From Brachypodium distachyon (lineage: Eukaryota > Streptophyta > Magnoliopsida > Poales > Poaceae), in NCBI RefSeq assembly GCF_000005505.3, contig NC_016135.3:18446613-18510612 (forward strand): DNA of 64,000 bases, written 5' to 3'. The position numbers and the translations under genes are program-made. A model generated the notes under the pieces. The model saw only the letters and a program-made list of their open reading frames with translations, had not been told where the DNA came from and did no database searches. This document shows positions 1 to 11,920 of this stretch, one piece after another. Numbering within the stretch: the stretch's first letter is position 1; the number at the start of each line of letters is the position of its first letter.

Positions 1-66
1 GAATTGCAGTTCATATATACTTTTCAAAATAGTTGACTTACCCTAAATTTCAATGACAAAGTTTAC

Positions 67-2981
67 CTAAGATGTTGATAACTGAAAACCATGAGTAGAC
101 ATAAAATGGGATCAAAATGTATTTCATCATCCAATGAGCCTGGATGACCTTCCTCCAGATATAGAAGGTGTAGTGTCTATTGTCAGCAAGAAGATAAGGA
201 TGAGCAATGCTGCACCAAAGGATCCAAAAGACACAGCCATTAGGGATTCTTAAATAGTCAAATACACACAAGATAAAGGACAAAACTTAGTAGAATAAAG
301 TGGAACCATTGAGAATCTTCTGGCATATATTTGACAGCAAGCATATATTTGACTGCAACTGTAGTTCAGCACCTAAATTGCAAGTACTACGAAGCATATG
401 TTTGACTGCAACTGCAGTTCAGCTCCTAAATCCCAAGCATTACAAACTAGTATGTGTAGTTGCTTGCCACTTGGCTTGAGTTTTAATTTTAGCAAAATGG
501 TGAGTCGGCATTAACACCAGACTGTTAAGGTTCTTCTCTTAGCAGCAAGAGAGAGATGTTCAGGTAACAAACCTGAAGAAATGTACAGCCACGAAGCTTA
601 AGCCAAGAGCCATGAGCATTGCCAGAAGACTAAAGGTTTTGTTCTTTCTACACAAGCGGAATAGGTCTGATACTCGTCTGGGAGTAAAATGCCATGGTAG
701 GAGGGCAGCAGATGACACCAGACCAAAGTACAGCAACTGTGCAAAGTGTGGAGAAACAACATGGGCTTCCTTAGCACCTGCATCACCCAAAGCAAGAGCG
801 TGCGTTTAGCACGCTATAGATTACTTTATGAATTGCTAAACTCTATGAAGTACATATAATACAAGAACAGTTAAACACAAGAATGTACCTAGTACTATGC
901 CACCATTCCAGATTATAAATGCTACAAATACCACCAGAACTATTACAAATGGTGTAAAAGTTATTAAAACTTTACACTTTGAATTCCATAAACCGAAGCT
1001 GATGTCCGATATTTCCTCTGTAAAACCTGCACATTACTCATAAATGTTGAATATTTTTGTGAAAAGGACTGCACATAAAAGAGGTAACATGGTCTTGCTA
1101 GAATTTCCACCCTTTTTCAACAAAATATCAGTTACACTTATAAATAAATTGATAAAAGTTTGAATCTAGTGATCTGGTGATTATAAAAAAAATACCAAGC
1201 ATATCATACAAAGACATATCTTCAATCTCAACAATCATGGAAGGATGTTTAGATTATTTTGTAAACCCGATTGTCGAAGGACATTAAGTATGCCACCTAG
1301 TGAATAATAAAAATGGAGCGAGAAGCTTGCAGTAGAAGTTCAAAAATATATATTTCTTAATTCAAACAGCTGGAGTGCTCACTGGTATGCAGTTTAGTAG
1401 ATCCAGAAACAACTCTCTTCATAGTTATGGATCTATCCTTTCGCCGTCTTCTCAAACCTGGAGCAGTGGCTTTGTTAGCCAGGTCAGATACTTCCGTGAT
1501 TGACTTATCTGTTAGTCCATTGTTCTCATGAGAAACATAGTCACTGTGACAAAGGTCTTGTACATATGTAATGGCTCCATTGGCAGCAAAAAATAGCATC
1601 CATATTGCATTAGTCTGCCGGAAAAGTATTGAGATGACACCGAACTGCAGGCAAAAAGGAATCCAGTTTATTCATAATGGCAGGACGTATATTCGAAATC
1701 AAGATTATGAAGGTTTATATACAACATGTAGGTACGAAATAAGTGTTTGGTTCTTTGAAAATTATGTTGAGTCTTTAACATTTTATTTAATGATTCAACA
1801 AAACCATGACTATCAAGTATGCTACGGATAATTATTACAAATTTGCAACAATCAAACAAGCTAATTATTCTGTTGTGAACACAACAAACCAACAATAATA
1901 GATATGTTACCACAATATGCAGTCTTATCTCATTGAAATCTATGATGCACTTAGTTAGTTCAAAGTACTCACCATTGCACTGACCCAAAACCGTTTCTTC
2001 AAGCAGTACAGGTACATTGCAAGAACTGCGGCTAATGATGCGACATCAGTGTAATACAGAAAGGTAAAGAACCAGTGAACAGGATACAATGCTACAAGAA
2101 TAGCATACACAGTTGCCTTCGCTTTGCTGATTCCTGGCTTGATACACAGAAGCAGGTCGTGAACAAGAACACCACAGACCACTGCCATTATAACATTAGT
2201 TGACCGGAGAAGTGCTGGGGTACAAAGGGGTTCGAGTGCATCTGCCACCTTAGTAGCCCATGCACCAGGAAACAAAGCCGCAACATATGCTAGAGAAATG
2301 TAGTACCTGCAAAATTGCAGAGAAGAGTCCATCACAAGGCAAATTTGAGATTGAAGCAATGAGGAGTCGTTGAAACTCACAGGCCAGGAGGGGTGGTGAT
2401 CATGGGATCCCATGTTAATAAATCTCCACGGCAATAGCGCTGCGCCTGGGGAACATGGAAGATCTCATCCTAAACACAAACAATAAAATGGTACAGCAAA
2501 TGTTATCACACCTGCTTGCTAAATCTAAGATTTCAGGAGAAGTCTAGTTTCTAAACAAGTACAGACCTAACTCATGAAGATTCCTTCATGGAAAGATACA
2601 AAGTTTTTCGACATGAGAACCAGTGAATGTTCCACCTAATCTCTTACTTGTATAAACAACATTGGAAAACAAGTGTGGTTGCAATTTCAGACCTGACATG
2701 GTGTTAGCGAAAAACAAATTCTAATGGATCATAATTTCCAAATAGCATTTCTTTGGGAGAGCAACACTATTTTCCATAACCATTATGTACATCAGCAACT
2801 TCTAAAGCAAGTGACATGGCCTGTTCAAAAGCTTCCCGTCGTATTTGGCTAGTTCAAAAGTAAACATGCATATCCGGGGAAGATGACTCACCATGTAGGG
2901 GTCAGGAACGACGGAGTCGACCCAAGCGGCGATTGGGATAGCCCATGCGGCCACCGCCGCGGCGACAACCAGCCTCCCCAT
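67..2981 (-). CDS. ALG10: Dol-P-Glc:Glc2Man9GlcNAc2-PP-dolichol alpha-1,2-glucosyltransferase (ALG10/DIE2), 3' end outside window
   Basis: ALG10 adds the last (third) glucose to the dolichol-linked oligosaccharide in the ER lumen, completing the N-glycan precursor. Seven exons can be read on the minus strand: 2981-2892, 2469-2381, 2306-1973, 1644-1383, 1026-889, 777-573 and 209-67. All have GT-AG borders and the reading phase is kept throughout, giving about 420 residues. Recognisable family motifs are [13 protein letters not shown] at the start of exon 2, YYISLAYVA in exon 3, RQTNAIW in exon 4, [13 protein letters not shown] in exon 6 and [14 protein letters not shown] in exon 7. Several exons encode hydrophobic membrane segments, as expected for this multi-pass protein. 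The start ATG at 2981 precedes a hydrophobic signal-anchor-like stretch. Family members are near 500 residues, so the last exon(s), about 80 residues, lie beyond base 1. No stop or frameshift is seen in the visible part. It is head to head with TRAPPC2. Confidence 0.93.
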
Positions 2982-3379
2982 CCCCCAAGACGCTCCGACT
3001 CCAGAAACCCCACTTCAGAGACTGCCACCCCGCTTCAGTTCGAATTCAATTCCCGGAACTCGGGAGCACAGACCTCATCACATGAAACTTCATGACAACT
3101 AGGAGCAGATCTAGTCCCCGGCACACCCAGAAACTGTCAAGGTCAGTGGAATTGAACTAATCGCTGGATGCCTCCAAACCCAATGGCGATCGCAGGCGGG
3201 GTGGAGACAGCAGGGACGCGATGTCGAGGCGAGGAAGAACGGGAACGGCCAGGATATGGCGGCGCCACGCGTGGGAGGCGGAGGAATTGAGGCGTCGGCG
3301 GTGACGCTGAGCTACGGCGGCGGCAGCTCTGAGTCGAAAACTCGAAATTACCCCAAGGCTTCTGAAGGAAATTACGATT
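2982..3379. promoter_or_regulatory. Putative shared (bidirectional) promoter between ALG10 and TRAPPC2
   Basis: This interval separates the ALG10 start codon from the GC-rich leader that I assign to TRAPPC2. It is rich in CpG and has no obvious TATA box in either direction, which fits housekeeping genes. Both transcripts must start in or near this stretch. The exact transcription starts and factor sites cannot be read from the sequence. Confidence 0.45.
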
Positions 3380-3631
3380 TTGTGCCACCGCGAAACCCCC
3401 TTTTACGGCACGCCACGCGATCCACCAGTCCAGCCCCGGCTCGGTCTCTCAACCCCCCGCCACCGCCCAGATCCTCCGTCGACTACTTCCCCCCGCCGCC
3501 CGGAGCTTCGTCCCGCCGGACCAGAGCAGCTCCCCGACGCCATCCACGTCGCCACTCCGACTCTGCCCGGACAAGATCTGCTCCTCCCCGACGCCCTCCC
3601 GGACCAGTCCAACTCCTCCCCGGCTGCCCAG
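3380..3631 (+). other. Putative 5' untranslated exon of TRAPPC2
   Basis: A C-rich leader-like stretch ends at a possible donor (CCCAG followed by GTTAGC). The next plausible acceptor on this strand is CATCCGTAG near 5052, ten bases before the TRAPPC2 start codon. That would make 3632-5052 a 1.4 kb intron in the 5' UTR. I see no coding potential in that intron. The short open frames in the leader have proline/arginine-rich translations typical of GC-rich untranslated DNA. Transcript data would be needed to fix the exon ends. Confidence 0.4.
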
Positions 3632-5061
3632 GTTAGCTGACAGTGATACGACAACGTTCCTTGGAAATGCTAGTGTAATATTTTTTTTGTGTAATTCAAT
3701 GGAGATGTGTTTCGTATGTATGACATATGCTGCCTATGTAGTGCAAAAAGGCAGTGATCATTTTGTTTGAACCTTAGGAAGTTATAAATCTTTTGATAGA
3801 AGTGAGCAATCCTTGGGAATGTTAGGCATCGAGGAATTGCTAATTTAACATTTGTCTTGCATAACCAGCGCCTGTGCATAACAGCATAAGATAGATGGTA
3901 AAAGGGAAATCCGGAAAAGTAACTTAGGACGCCGTTTCTCATAGTTTTTCTTGATGTCTGTATTGAAGAAGTGCTAGCAAACCACTGTCCAGTTTCATGT
4001 TGGAATAACCTTGGTACGCCGATTTGATAAACAAGTTTAACGGGTGCGCAAAAAGAAAATATGAGCGCAAACAAATCAAAAATAGGTGGAAGTTACTCAA
4101 AAAGGACTAAAATATGGGAGGGGTGTTTTTTTAACTCCGTTTGCTTGCAAGAAAACATTATTTCTATTTGACTTGTACTCAAGTAAACATTAACACCATG
4201 CTTTATTGTAATTTAGCACTTTATTACCTTGCTCACTTCTGTGGTAAAAGTAAAACAGTCAAAAAGAACGAGTTATCAATTTAATAGGACACAATTAAAG
4301 TCCAGGGGCATTACAGACTTAGCACAAGTCAACACAGACAATAAGCTCAAATTCCAGAAGCCAAAAAAATATGGTAGTAGTTTCTCAGGGCTTCCCCATC
4401 TTGCAACTAATTGCTATTACCAACTGTAATGAGATGCCTAGAACTTCCTGAACCAGACTTGGTTTAACCATGGCTTCAAACTTCAATCACAAATGCACCC
4501 ATGCTCGAGGAGGTGTTTTGGGGCTGTTAAAGTATTATTCTACTCTGAGCAGTGAGCAGTTGCTGAAGTTTTACTAACAGAACTAGATAAAACTTGTGAA
4601 TATATCCCTTTTGATCTTCTGGATATCATTTTGCACAGAAACTGCAATCTCTACCATCTGTGCAAATTGGAGTTATTAACTATGATTTTAACACAAGAAA
4701 AAAGTTTACAGAGTTTTTTATGCATTAGCCAACAGAAATCCGATGGCACAAGGCTCTTAGAACACAGCAACAACAGACAAGCACATCAGTTGCCGATAAT
4801 ACTAAGAATAAATTTGATGAAAGACATGCTAGTAATGAGGAAAAATAATATCTGGCTTGGCCAGATGTTGATCATTTGGCAATTCTTAGTTTTGAATGCA
4901 TGTTGCTATCCTTGTGGAGCTAGGATAGTGGGGTGCATTAGTTTTGCTCCATTGTTTGTCTCTATATTCAACTGTATGTTCTCCCGACTATTTACTTGCA
5001 ACATCTGATATTACTACCACAATTAATACTCTTTTCCTTGCAACATCCGTAGATATCTCAA

Positions 5062-6527
5062 ATGGCCACTACAGCATGCTTCGTGATTGTAAGTAAGAAT
5101 GACATCCCAATCTATGAGGCAGAAGTTGGATCCGCGCCCAAAGTATGTGTCCCACACTCCATTTCCTTCCAATATATCACATTTTAGCTATACCTGTAGA
5201 CTATAGTATCTCATTCATACCACAATATGAACCATTTGGTTTGTTGATGTAATATGTTAAAATGTCTCTCGCCTCTTGGGTATGAAAAATCATTGCTATC
5301 TCCCTTTGACACAATCTGTAGGAGATAACAATTGATGGAGATTTTTCAAAGTTCTTCTGTTTGAGTTAAAAAAGTGTTATCTGTTGTGATTTTCTGTCTT
5401 TCTGTATGCTTGATCTCATTTCATGCTTACTACAATGAAACCCTTAATTTCATTTGGTCCCAGGAAATATAAGATTTCTATGTAGTGTTAATCGATAAAA
5501 AAATTATGCATTGGAGCCTTCTTTATATGGGGTCTGTGTCCTGAAGTGGTGTAAGCATACCAAATTACTGCTAATCTGTATGTCTAATCTTCTGGAGTTT
5601 ACTCCCTTGCAGAAAGAAGATCTGGCTTATCACCATCAGTTCATCCTGCATGCTGCGTTAGATGTTGTTCAGGACCTGGCGTGGACCACAAGTGCAATGT
5701 GAGATTCTATTGGTTGAAAATTTGATCTGTAGGATACTATGCCCAAAAACTGTTTTGTTATTTTCTCTAGAATGCATGAAGCCCAAAAAGATTCTTTTCA
5801 TTTTTTTTATTGCTTACCTCATTTAGCCCTTTCTACATTTTCTGTTGTTTTTCAGGTTCCTGAAGTCAGTTGATAGATTCAATGACCTTGTGGTGTCTGT
5901 TTATGTAACTGCTGGTCATATCCTTTAAAGTGGTTATGGCTGTGTTTTTCTTGTGTTATCTAAAATTCCCATTATTGCAATACTATTAGTTCCCTTAACT
6001 GCAATTATGGCACATACTAGATTCATGTTGCTTCACGATTCACGTAGCGAGGATGGAATAAAAGGGTTTTTTCAAGAGGTTCATGAACTTTACATCAAGG
6101 TAAGATGACTATTAGTCCATTACAATATGGAGAACCATCTCGTCGCATTTTAGATTACTAAGTGCTCAATTATGTCTACATTATTGAATAGTAATGCCTC
6201 TTGGTATCTTTCTTTGTAGTGAACATGATTTTTGGCATCGGTTTATTATCTTTTTCTACTCTTTTATCAATATGCTCTGTCTGCGTCAAGGTGATGGAAC
6301 TTGTCCTCTACCTTGTAAATAGGCAACTGATGGTCAAAATCATGACAGTGTCTGAACTTCAATCTAGAAGATCCTACATGTACCAATAATGAGTCTTGAT
6401 ATAAACACAACCTCACAAATGTTGCGCTGTGCAGATATTCCTCAATCCCCTCTATCTGCCCGGCTCTCGTATCGCATCCTCTCATTTTGATACCAAGGTC
6501 AGGGCTCTTGCAAGGAAGTATCTGTAG
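5062..6527 (+). CDS. TRAPPC2: Trafficking protein particle complex subunit 2 (TRAPPC2, sedlin/Trs20 family)
   Basis: TRAPPC2 is a small longin-fold subunit of the TRAPP complexes, which tether ER-derived and Golgi vesicles and activate Rab/Ypt GTPases. Five coding exons are supported: 5062-5142, 5613-5698, 5856-5917, 6014-6099 and 6435-6527 (TAG). Together they give 135 residues, the usual family length. Family signatures include [19 protein letters not shown] at the N-terminus, [15 protein letters not shown] in exon 2, [20 protein letters not shown] in exon 3, [20 protein letters not shown] in exon 4 and [12 protein letters not shown] in exon 5. No stop or frameshift is present. The third intron begins with ATATCC and ends with AC rather than GT-AG (see the separate entry). 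Without that intron type the frame cannot be joined, so the call depends on it. The gene is divergent from ALG10 and probably constitutive. Confidence 0.94.
5918..6013 (+). other. U12-type AT-AC intron in TRAPPC2
   Basis: This 96-base intron starts with ATATCCTTT, the U12 donor consensus, and ends in AC. A branch-site-like TTCCCTTAAC lies at 5990-5999, about 15 bases before the end, which is the spacing expected for minor-spliceosome introns. It splits a His codon (C|AT) between GlyHis and ThrArgPhe of the conserved sedlin sequence. No GT-AG choice nearby keeps the family sequence intact. Confidence 0.9.
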
Positions 6528-9099
6528 TGTGCGGTCATGGAGCTGCACGTCATGATGCAGAAGCAGGCCGGCAAAGTACTTTTATTTTAGCTCCAGTTAA
6601 TTTCGCTGTCATTTGTGCTGCATCAACTAGGCAGGTGGCAGAAGCGAGAGCATGCTCTGTTTATTTTTCTTGGACTCGCGCGTGTGTAAGCGAATCATGA
6701 GTTTAGAGAATTTTCTCCTGGTCTGCCTTAAAAGTCAGGCGATTCAACCTGAATGGATTGTGTTGTAGTACATGGAAAATCTATATACAAATTAATCTCC
6801 GTATAGCATGGAGGCATTCTATTGATTTCATATCTTTTGTCCTGTTCCTGGGCCAAGATACTCGAGCACAGTTGCGCATCTCTCATTCTCTCGCCTTTTC
6901 CTCTGCGAGATCCTACCTTTCACCGGAGCTGTGTCATGTCGCCAGCATGCACTAGTTTACGTGAATGCTGGTACTATGTTTAGTGCAAAGGGTATCTTCT
7001 GGGGTGAGAAGATCTGATAAGTACAGCTCCACTACACGGAGTACTTTGGTTCTTTTCACCCTTTCTACCAGGCTCGACCACTCCCAGCCCTTCGAGAACG
7101 AAAGGCATCTTGGAACAATGTCACACCGGCACCCAGCTAGCTGTTTCCAACGCGGGCTGGCCTCCTTTCTGTACCCATACAAGAACAGTAATCCGATAGC
7201 GTCAAGACTCAAAGAGCCAGACTTGTGGTGTGTGCACACTGGCATGCTTGTATGATGAGAGCACTGTCATTGTGTCAATCAGCAAACAGATCAACGAGGA
7301 GATCTTCAAATTGCACGGCCACTTGGCTTGAGCTTATCAGAAAAACCGGGAAGCCTCATGACAATCATCCACTCTCCACATATTTTTTTCAAAGCAACGC
7401 ACCAAAAAGTTCAAGGGGATAAGAGCCTATCCGGCCTAGCTTATCACCTGATGTCATCTCCAAAGACTAAAAACTAAACTCTCCGGCCGTGAAGTCGTGG
7501 TGACCGTACTTTACCCCATGATTCAATTAGGCCTGATCCGGCTGATAAACTCCGGAAGTGGACAGGAGATCCATCCCAAAGTGCTGGACAACTTCGATCT
7601 GTTTGGTAGTGGAAGCTCGGTGGCGAACGGCCGGCGTCAATTCCCGGCACAGTGCCGCCTTTCGCTTTCTCGAGATCGCCGTATATCTAACCGGACCGAT
7701 CGATGACTAGTACAGGCGACATCTATCATCTTCCCAGCAGGGACCAGATCGGTTGGCGCATCGGCCACGCTAGAAAAGACACTGCAATTCTTCCATCTTT
7801 TCTGGAGCTTTTGTAGTACATCCGTTTCCTGCTGCTGAACGCGCTCTAGTTTCTTTGTTTAAGGCGTCGAGGTGTGTGGCTAGCACCGGCTCTCGGTTCC
7901 CCCGGTGCGCTCTCTCCCTACGTAGCTAGCAAGCAACCAAGTGTAGTCTTCGGTCAATGCTGCCGATCACTTAGAACCCGAGAGCGACCACCCGTTTAAC
8001 TTTTGGACCGCGCTTTCCTGCAGTGAATCATGGTGGGTTTTGACAGATGTGCGGACTAGCTAGCTTGGGTTTTCGTGTAGAGAGATCTCGTTCATACATG
8101 GGAGATCTTGCCAGCCCGGTACGTACAGCAAAGAATCGCTGGGAAAAGGACGGAGCTTAGGCTCGTAGTGGCCAAGGCAATTGCACTGGACCATGCTAAT
8201 TATATGGGAGAGTGCATACGTCAGGAGCGTAGGAAGGATATATGTGCACCTTTCCGATAGTAAGATTAACCATGGGTGGGGAGGCAGGGGTATTCTTGTG
8301 TTGAAATCCTCTCACTTGTGATATAGAGTACTCCACAAGAACTTTGTCGATCACCAATGTAGGAGTACTCATTTGAAGAGTGAAATGATTAAGCATTTCC
8401 ACTCAAACTTATAGGGTTGGCCTGCTTCACGTGACTAGTGATGTACTGATGTGATGAGAATGACAAGTACAGCTGGTGTATACTTGGATCGGAGGACATC
8501 ACCGGCCTATCGGCAAAGGTTTAATTAGCATGATTCCAACCATATCACTCGCCACCACCAAATCCGATGGGTTAGAGGGAAATCTTGACGATACTATATG
8601 CCTCTCGGCAGTGCTGGCTCAACACTTAGCACTAAGAAAACTCACTATAAGGTGTTAACAGTGCTGAACTGCAACATAGAGATACCCAAACACACGATAA
8701 TCAGTAGTGCCGGGCCACAATAACTCGCCAGTGCTGTCAGGTAACAAAACAACACAAAGAGTTTGAGAAAGGTTTTGAGCTTATTGCCTACTCCTTTAGC
8801 AACTTTGCATTAAATCTAATCAAAATTGTTCCCTATTTTACCCTTTAATAGCATGACATTTATAGGACTCAAAACACAAAACAAAACAAAAAATCCTTTG
8901 ATCTTGCCATAACTTTCTGAAATTTTTCGGGGTTCGTATTCAACTTCTTTATCTTTCCACGGGAACTATTCATCCATAGAAACTTAGCAAAGAATTAGTG
9001 CCCTAAATATATTGTCATAAATAAGTCTAAATTAATCCACTAGCTAGGGACATGTAGATGTACTCTTAAAGTGTCATGACCTGACAGGAGCAGCTTGTA
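6528..9099. other. Intergenic region after TRAPPC2
   Basis: The first few hundred bases are presumably the TRAPPC2 3' UTR. After that I recognise no gene, RNA or transposon. Open frames here are short, overlap on both strands, and show no family motifs. Confidence 0.5.
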
Positions 9100-9113
9100 A
9101 TGGTACACGGATA

Positions 9114-9643
9114 GACTCGCCATCCGGGGCTGGCCTCATGATCCAACGTACCAGCTTTGCTTGGGCGCCCCGGAGACCGCCCTTCATTTATGCATGGATT
9201 GCCCGTTTACCAAAGGTGTGGGGCGCCTTCTTAGGACCTGGACGGGTGAGGGTGCGGCCCCGGCGACGCCTTTTGGCTCCATTGACGAGTGGTGGGACGC
9301 CTCCCTTCCCCGCGACGACAAGGCTGCTAAGAGGAGGATGAGTGGCCACCTTATTTATATCTGGTGGAATGCCGGGAAGGAGCGCAACCGCTGCATTTTC
9401 AACCTCGCACGCCTCACTTATGTCGAGGTCGCCCACCTCGCCTTGGAGGACATCACAAATTGTCGTTTGGCTTTCGGTCTCCCGACCGCTAGCCTTGCCC
9501 TTGAACCAGACTAGGCGTTGCGTTTGCGTTGGCCCGGGGTTTTGTGCGTTTTCCCCTTGTATAGCAATAACGTCACCTCTCTGTAAATACTCTTTGCTCT
9601 CTTCTTAATGAAAAGGCAGTGCTCCTGCCCATTCCTCAAAAAA
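9114..9643 (+). mobile_element. 5'-truncated LINE copy (zf-RVT tail of ORF2)
   Basis: The segment encodes the C-terminal end of a plant non-LTR retrotransposon ORF2 (roughly 9161-9514). It has a CGAPETALHLCMDCP-like zinc-ribbon (zf-RVT) start and a later WWNAGKERNRCIF block. A non-coding tail follows and ends in CTCAAAAAAA. Near-identical 14-base flanks, ATGGTACACGGATA (9100-9113) and ATGGTATATGGATA (9644-9657), look like the target-site duplication and differ only by two C/T changes. It is a dead-on-arrival 5'-truncated insertion of about 530 bases. Confidence 0.8.
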
Positions 9644-9732
9644 ATGGTATATGGATACATGCATTGTGCCAACTCGTTCTTTAAGGTTGTCTGCAGTAAA
9701 TTATCATGATCCATCCTTTTTCATGTTTTATA

Positions 9733-9811
9733 CTCTCTCTGTCCTGAAATAAGTGACTTTGATTTGTATAGATTTTTATACAAATTCACGTCACTTATTT
9801 CAAGACAGAGG
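9733..9811. mobile_element. Short Stowaway-like MITE
   Basis: A 79-base palindromic element whose arms CCTGAAATAAGTGA and TCACTTATTTCAAG are nearly perfect inverted repeats ending in CTCTCTCTGTC-type termini. A TA precedes it at 9731-9732. No coding content. Confidence 0.7.
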
Positions 9812-9959
9812 CCAATCATGAATTGGTACATATTCTAGGGAGTACTATAGCGTTTGGCTAATCAATTTTTTTTCTATCTTAGTGGCTAATTTCCAGCAAC
9901 CAAAAACCAAGCATGAATTGGTACATATTCTAGTGACAAACTTCTTAAATGCTCGTAGT

Positions 9960-10108
9960 CAGGGCTTTCGTGCAGCTTTCCTTTGAATAAGCTGTACGTT
10001 GTTCGGTTTCCGGCTTGGGTTCCCTTGTAAACGGTACCACTCTATTCTTCCTAATGAAATGCAGAAACACCCTGCCCTCTTGACAAGGTTCCGTCAAAAA
10101 AAGAAATC
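9960..10108 (+). mobile_element. LINE 3' tail fragment
   Basis: A short stretch ends in TTCCTAATGAAATGCAG, then a TGACAAGGTTCCGTC-like end and an A-run at 10097-10103. This is the usual 3' untranslated end of grass LINEs. No ORF2 sequence remains and no target duplication could be fixed. The 5' edge is approximate. Confidence 0.55.
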
Positions 10109-11674
10109 TGTAAATGTGGTAGGATATTCAAAAATATATCGTGATGGTAGATATATCTTGTGCCAACCCACTATTTCTTGTTTAATTACAACTGTTTGGT
10201 TGCGCTACCATGACTTGGGAGGAGTACAATAGCCCTTTTTAGTCATGTTACCACACTAGCTAGATATGTTTTCAGAGTGGAACGTGAGATTTTCTGAAGA
10301 AAAAAGAAGTTGGGCACCAGTTTGAAAAAAGAGAGATCCGGTCGTAGTTCAACTGACATGACTTGTACCGAAGAAACGAAGACAGACGCCGCGTTTCCTC
10401 TTTTGGCCCTTTATTATGCTGCTCTCTCCACTCACAAGAGTATGTAGTGCAGCGTACGTTTGGCTAAGGCTAGGGCTGCTGCATCAAGCTCGCTTGTCAC
10501 GAACCCGAAGATTCTGCAAACCCTTGAGCATAACCTGATTGAACGAGAACGAGGCGTACTGTGAAACGTGCTGCCATGCAGCTCTTTTGCATCTTTTGCC
10601 TTGTTATTATGGACGCATGCAGTGCAGCGGCTTTGTTGGATCGGAGGCTGTTATTTACAGGCCAGCTGCATCGACCCTCGATAGAGAGCGTGTCGATGGG
10701 AAGGCATATATTCGCCGAGTCTTCGATCTCATGCGCCGTGACGCGGGCAATATGCATGCACCTATACTGTCACGGTCTCAAGGAGATGGAGATGGACACG
10801 AGGTCCCTCTCAGCTGGCGACATACGAACGCGACGGATGAGTGCGCGCAGCGCAGATATGTGCGAAGGGTTGTTAGTATTGCAACTTTGGCGCCCCGGCC
10901 CTCTTTAGTGGTTTTATATAGATGAGGTGCCTTCTTAACATGACATCATGTGGAAGTTAATTTAACAGCTTGTCAGCTTGAAGAAAAAGTCGGCCATGGA
11001 TACTTCAGATGGTGATGCTGATCCGAGCCGTACTTCAGATGGTTTTTAAACAAGAAGGAAGATGAGAGGCCGGCGTGTGTGTGTCGCGTAGAACCAAGCA
11101 ACGTGTCATTTCCATGTTCATGCTAAACGACATTGCGCCTTTGGAAAAGTCTGACGGCCCATTGCTGCCTACTTACGTCCTAAACTGGGCATGCACCCAG
11201 AGAAAGATTCCTCCATGGCGTGGTGTGTTCTGCCTGGAACCTATTACCTACTCCACTGGTTTGTGCTCACGCTGCAATGCCGCAATACGTAACTGTAGGA
11301 TCGGTGTAGGATCGTGATTTGGGCTTCCCTTCTCCGTCTTTTAGAATTTCAATAGCTTTACGCGGGGAATGCACACATATGTACTGAGTAGAATAAAAGC
11401 TGCCAATCAAACAGATCGCTTTTGGTAGTTTGCTCACCTTTTCCTTTTTGCAATCTTAACACTTCCTTTTTAACGACTTAAGTGCGCGGTTCGTTCTTTT
11501 TGAGCATGACCTTGGGAATTCTCAGTGCCGGTACCAATCTCACCCCTTCCACGAGCAACTAATAATAACCACCCATTATATGGTGGACCATAGCATAACT
11601 ACTTGTAAGGCTTGTTGTACTGCAGCCTATTCATTCGGGCCGAATCTGAGTGCCATATTGAGTGGTAAACAGTG
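10109..11674. other. Intergenic, nothing recognised
   Basis: No gene family, RNA gene or bounded transposon is visible. Open frames near 10.5-10.9 kb run on both strands, overlap each other and show no conserved motif, so I treat them as chance. Confidence 0.5.
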
Positions 11675-11920
11675 TATTTCCTCCGTCCACGAACAAGTGT
11701 GCATTTATTTTTGTCCTAAGTCAAAGTTTTTAAAGTATAATTAAATTTGTAGAAAATAATAGAAACATGTATGATATCAAAGTTGTATATTATAAAACCA
11801 CATATACACGCATATGATTTCATAAATGCTGCTACATTTTCTTAGAAGGTTATTGAAACTTTAAGAAACTTTGACTTAGGACAAAGTCAAATGTGCACTT
11901 ATCCGCGGACAAAGGGAGTA
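11675..11920. mobile_element. Stowaway-like MITE
   Basis: An AT-rich element of about 245 bases. Inverted termini are CCTCCGTCCACGAACAAGTG at the left and, reversed, CGCGGACAAAGGGAG at the right, followed by TA. Subterminal arms TTTGTCCTAAGTCAAAGTTT and its inverse near 11865 extend the pairing. No coding content. Confidence 0.85.

Noticed and set aside
10497..10925. Three overlapping frames on both strands
   Set aside because: No conserved motifs, no introns or context; consistent with chance in a moderately GC-rich stretch.
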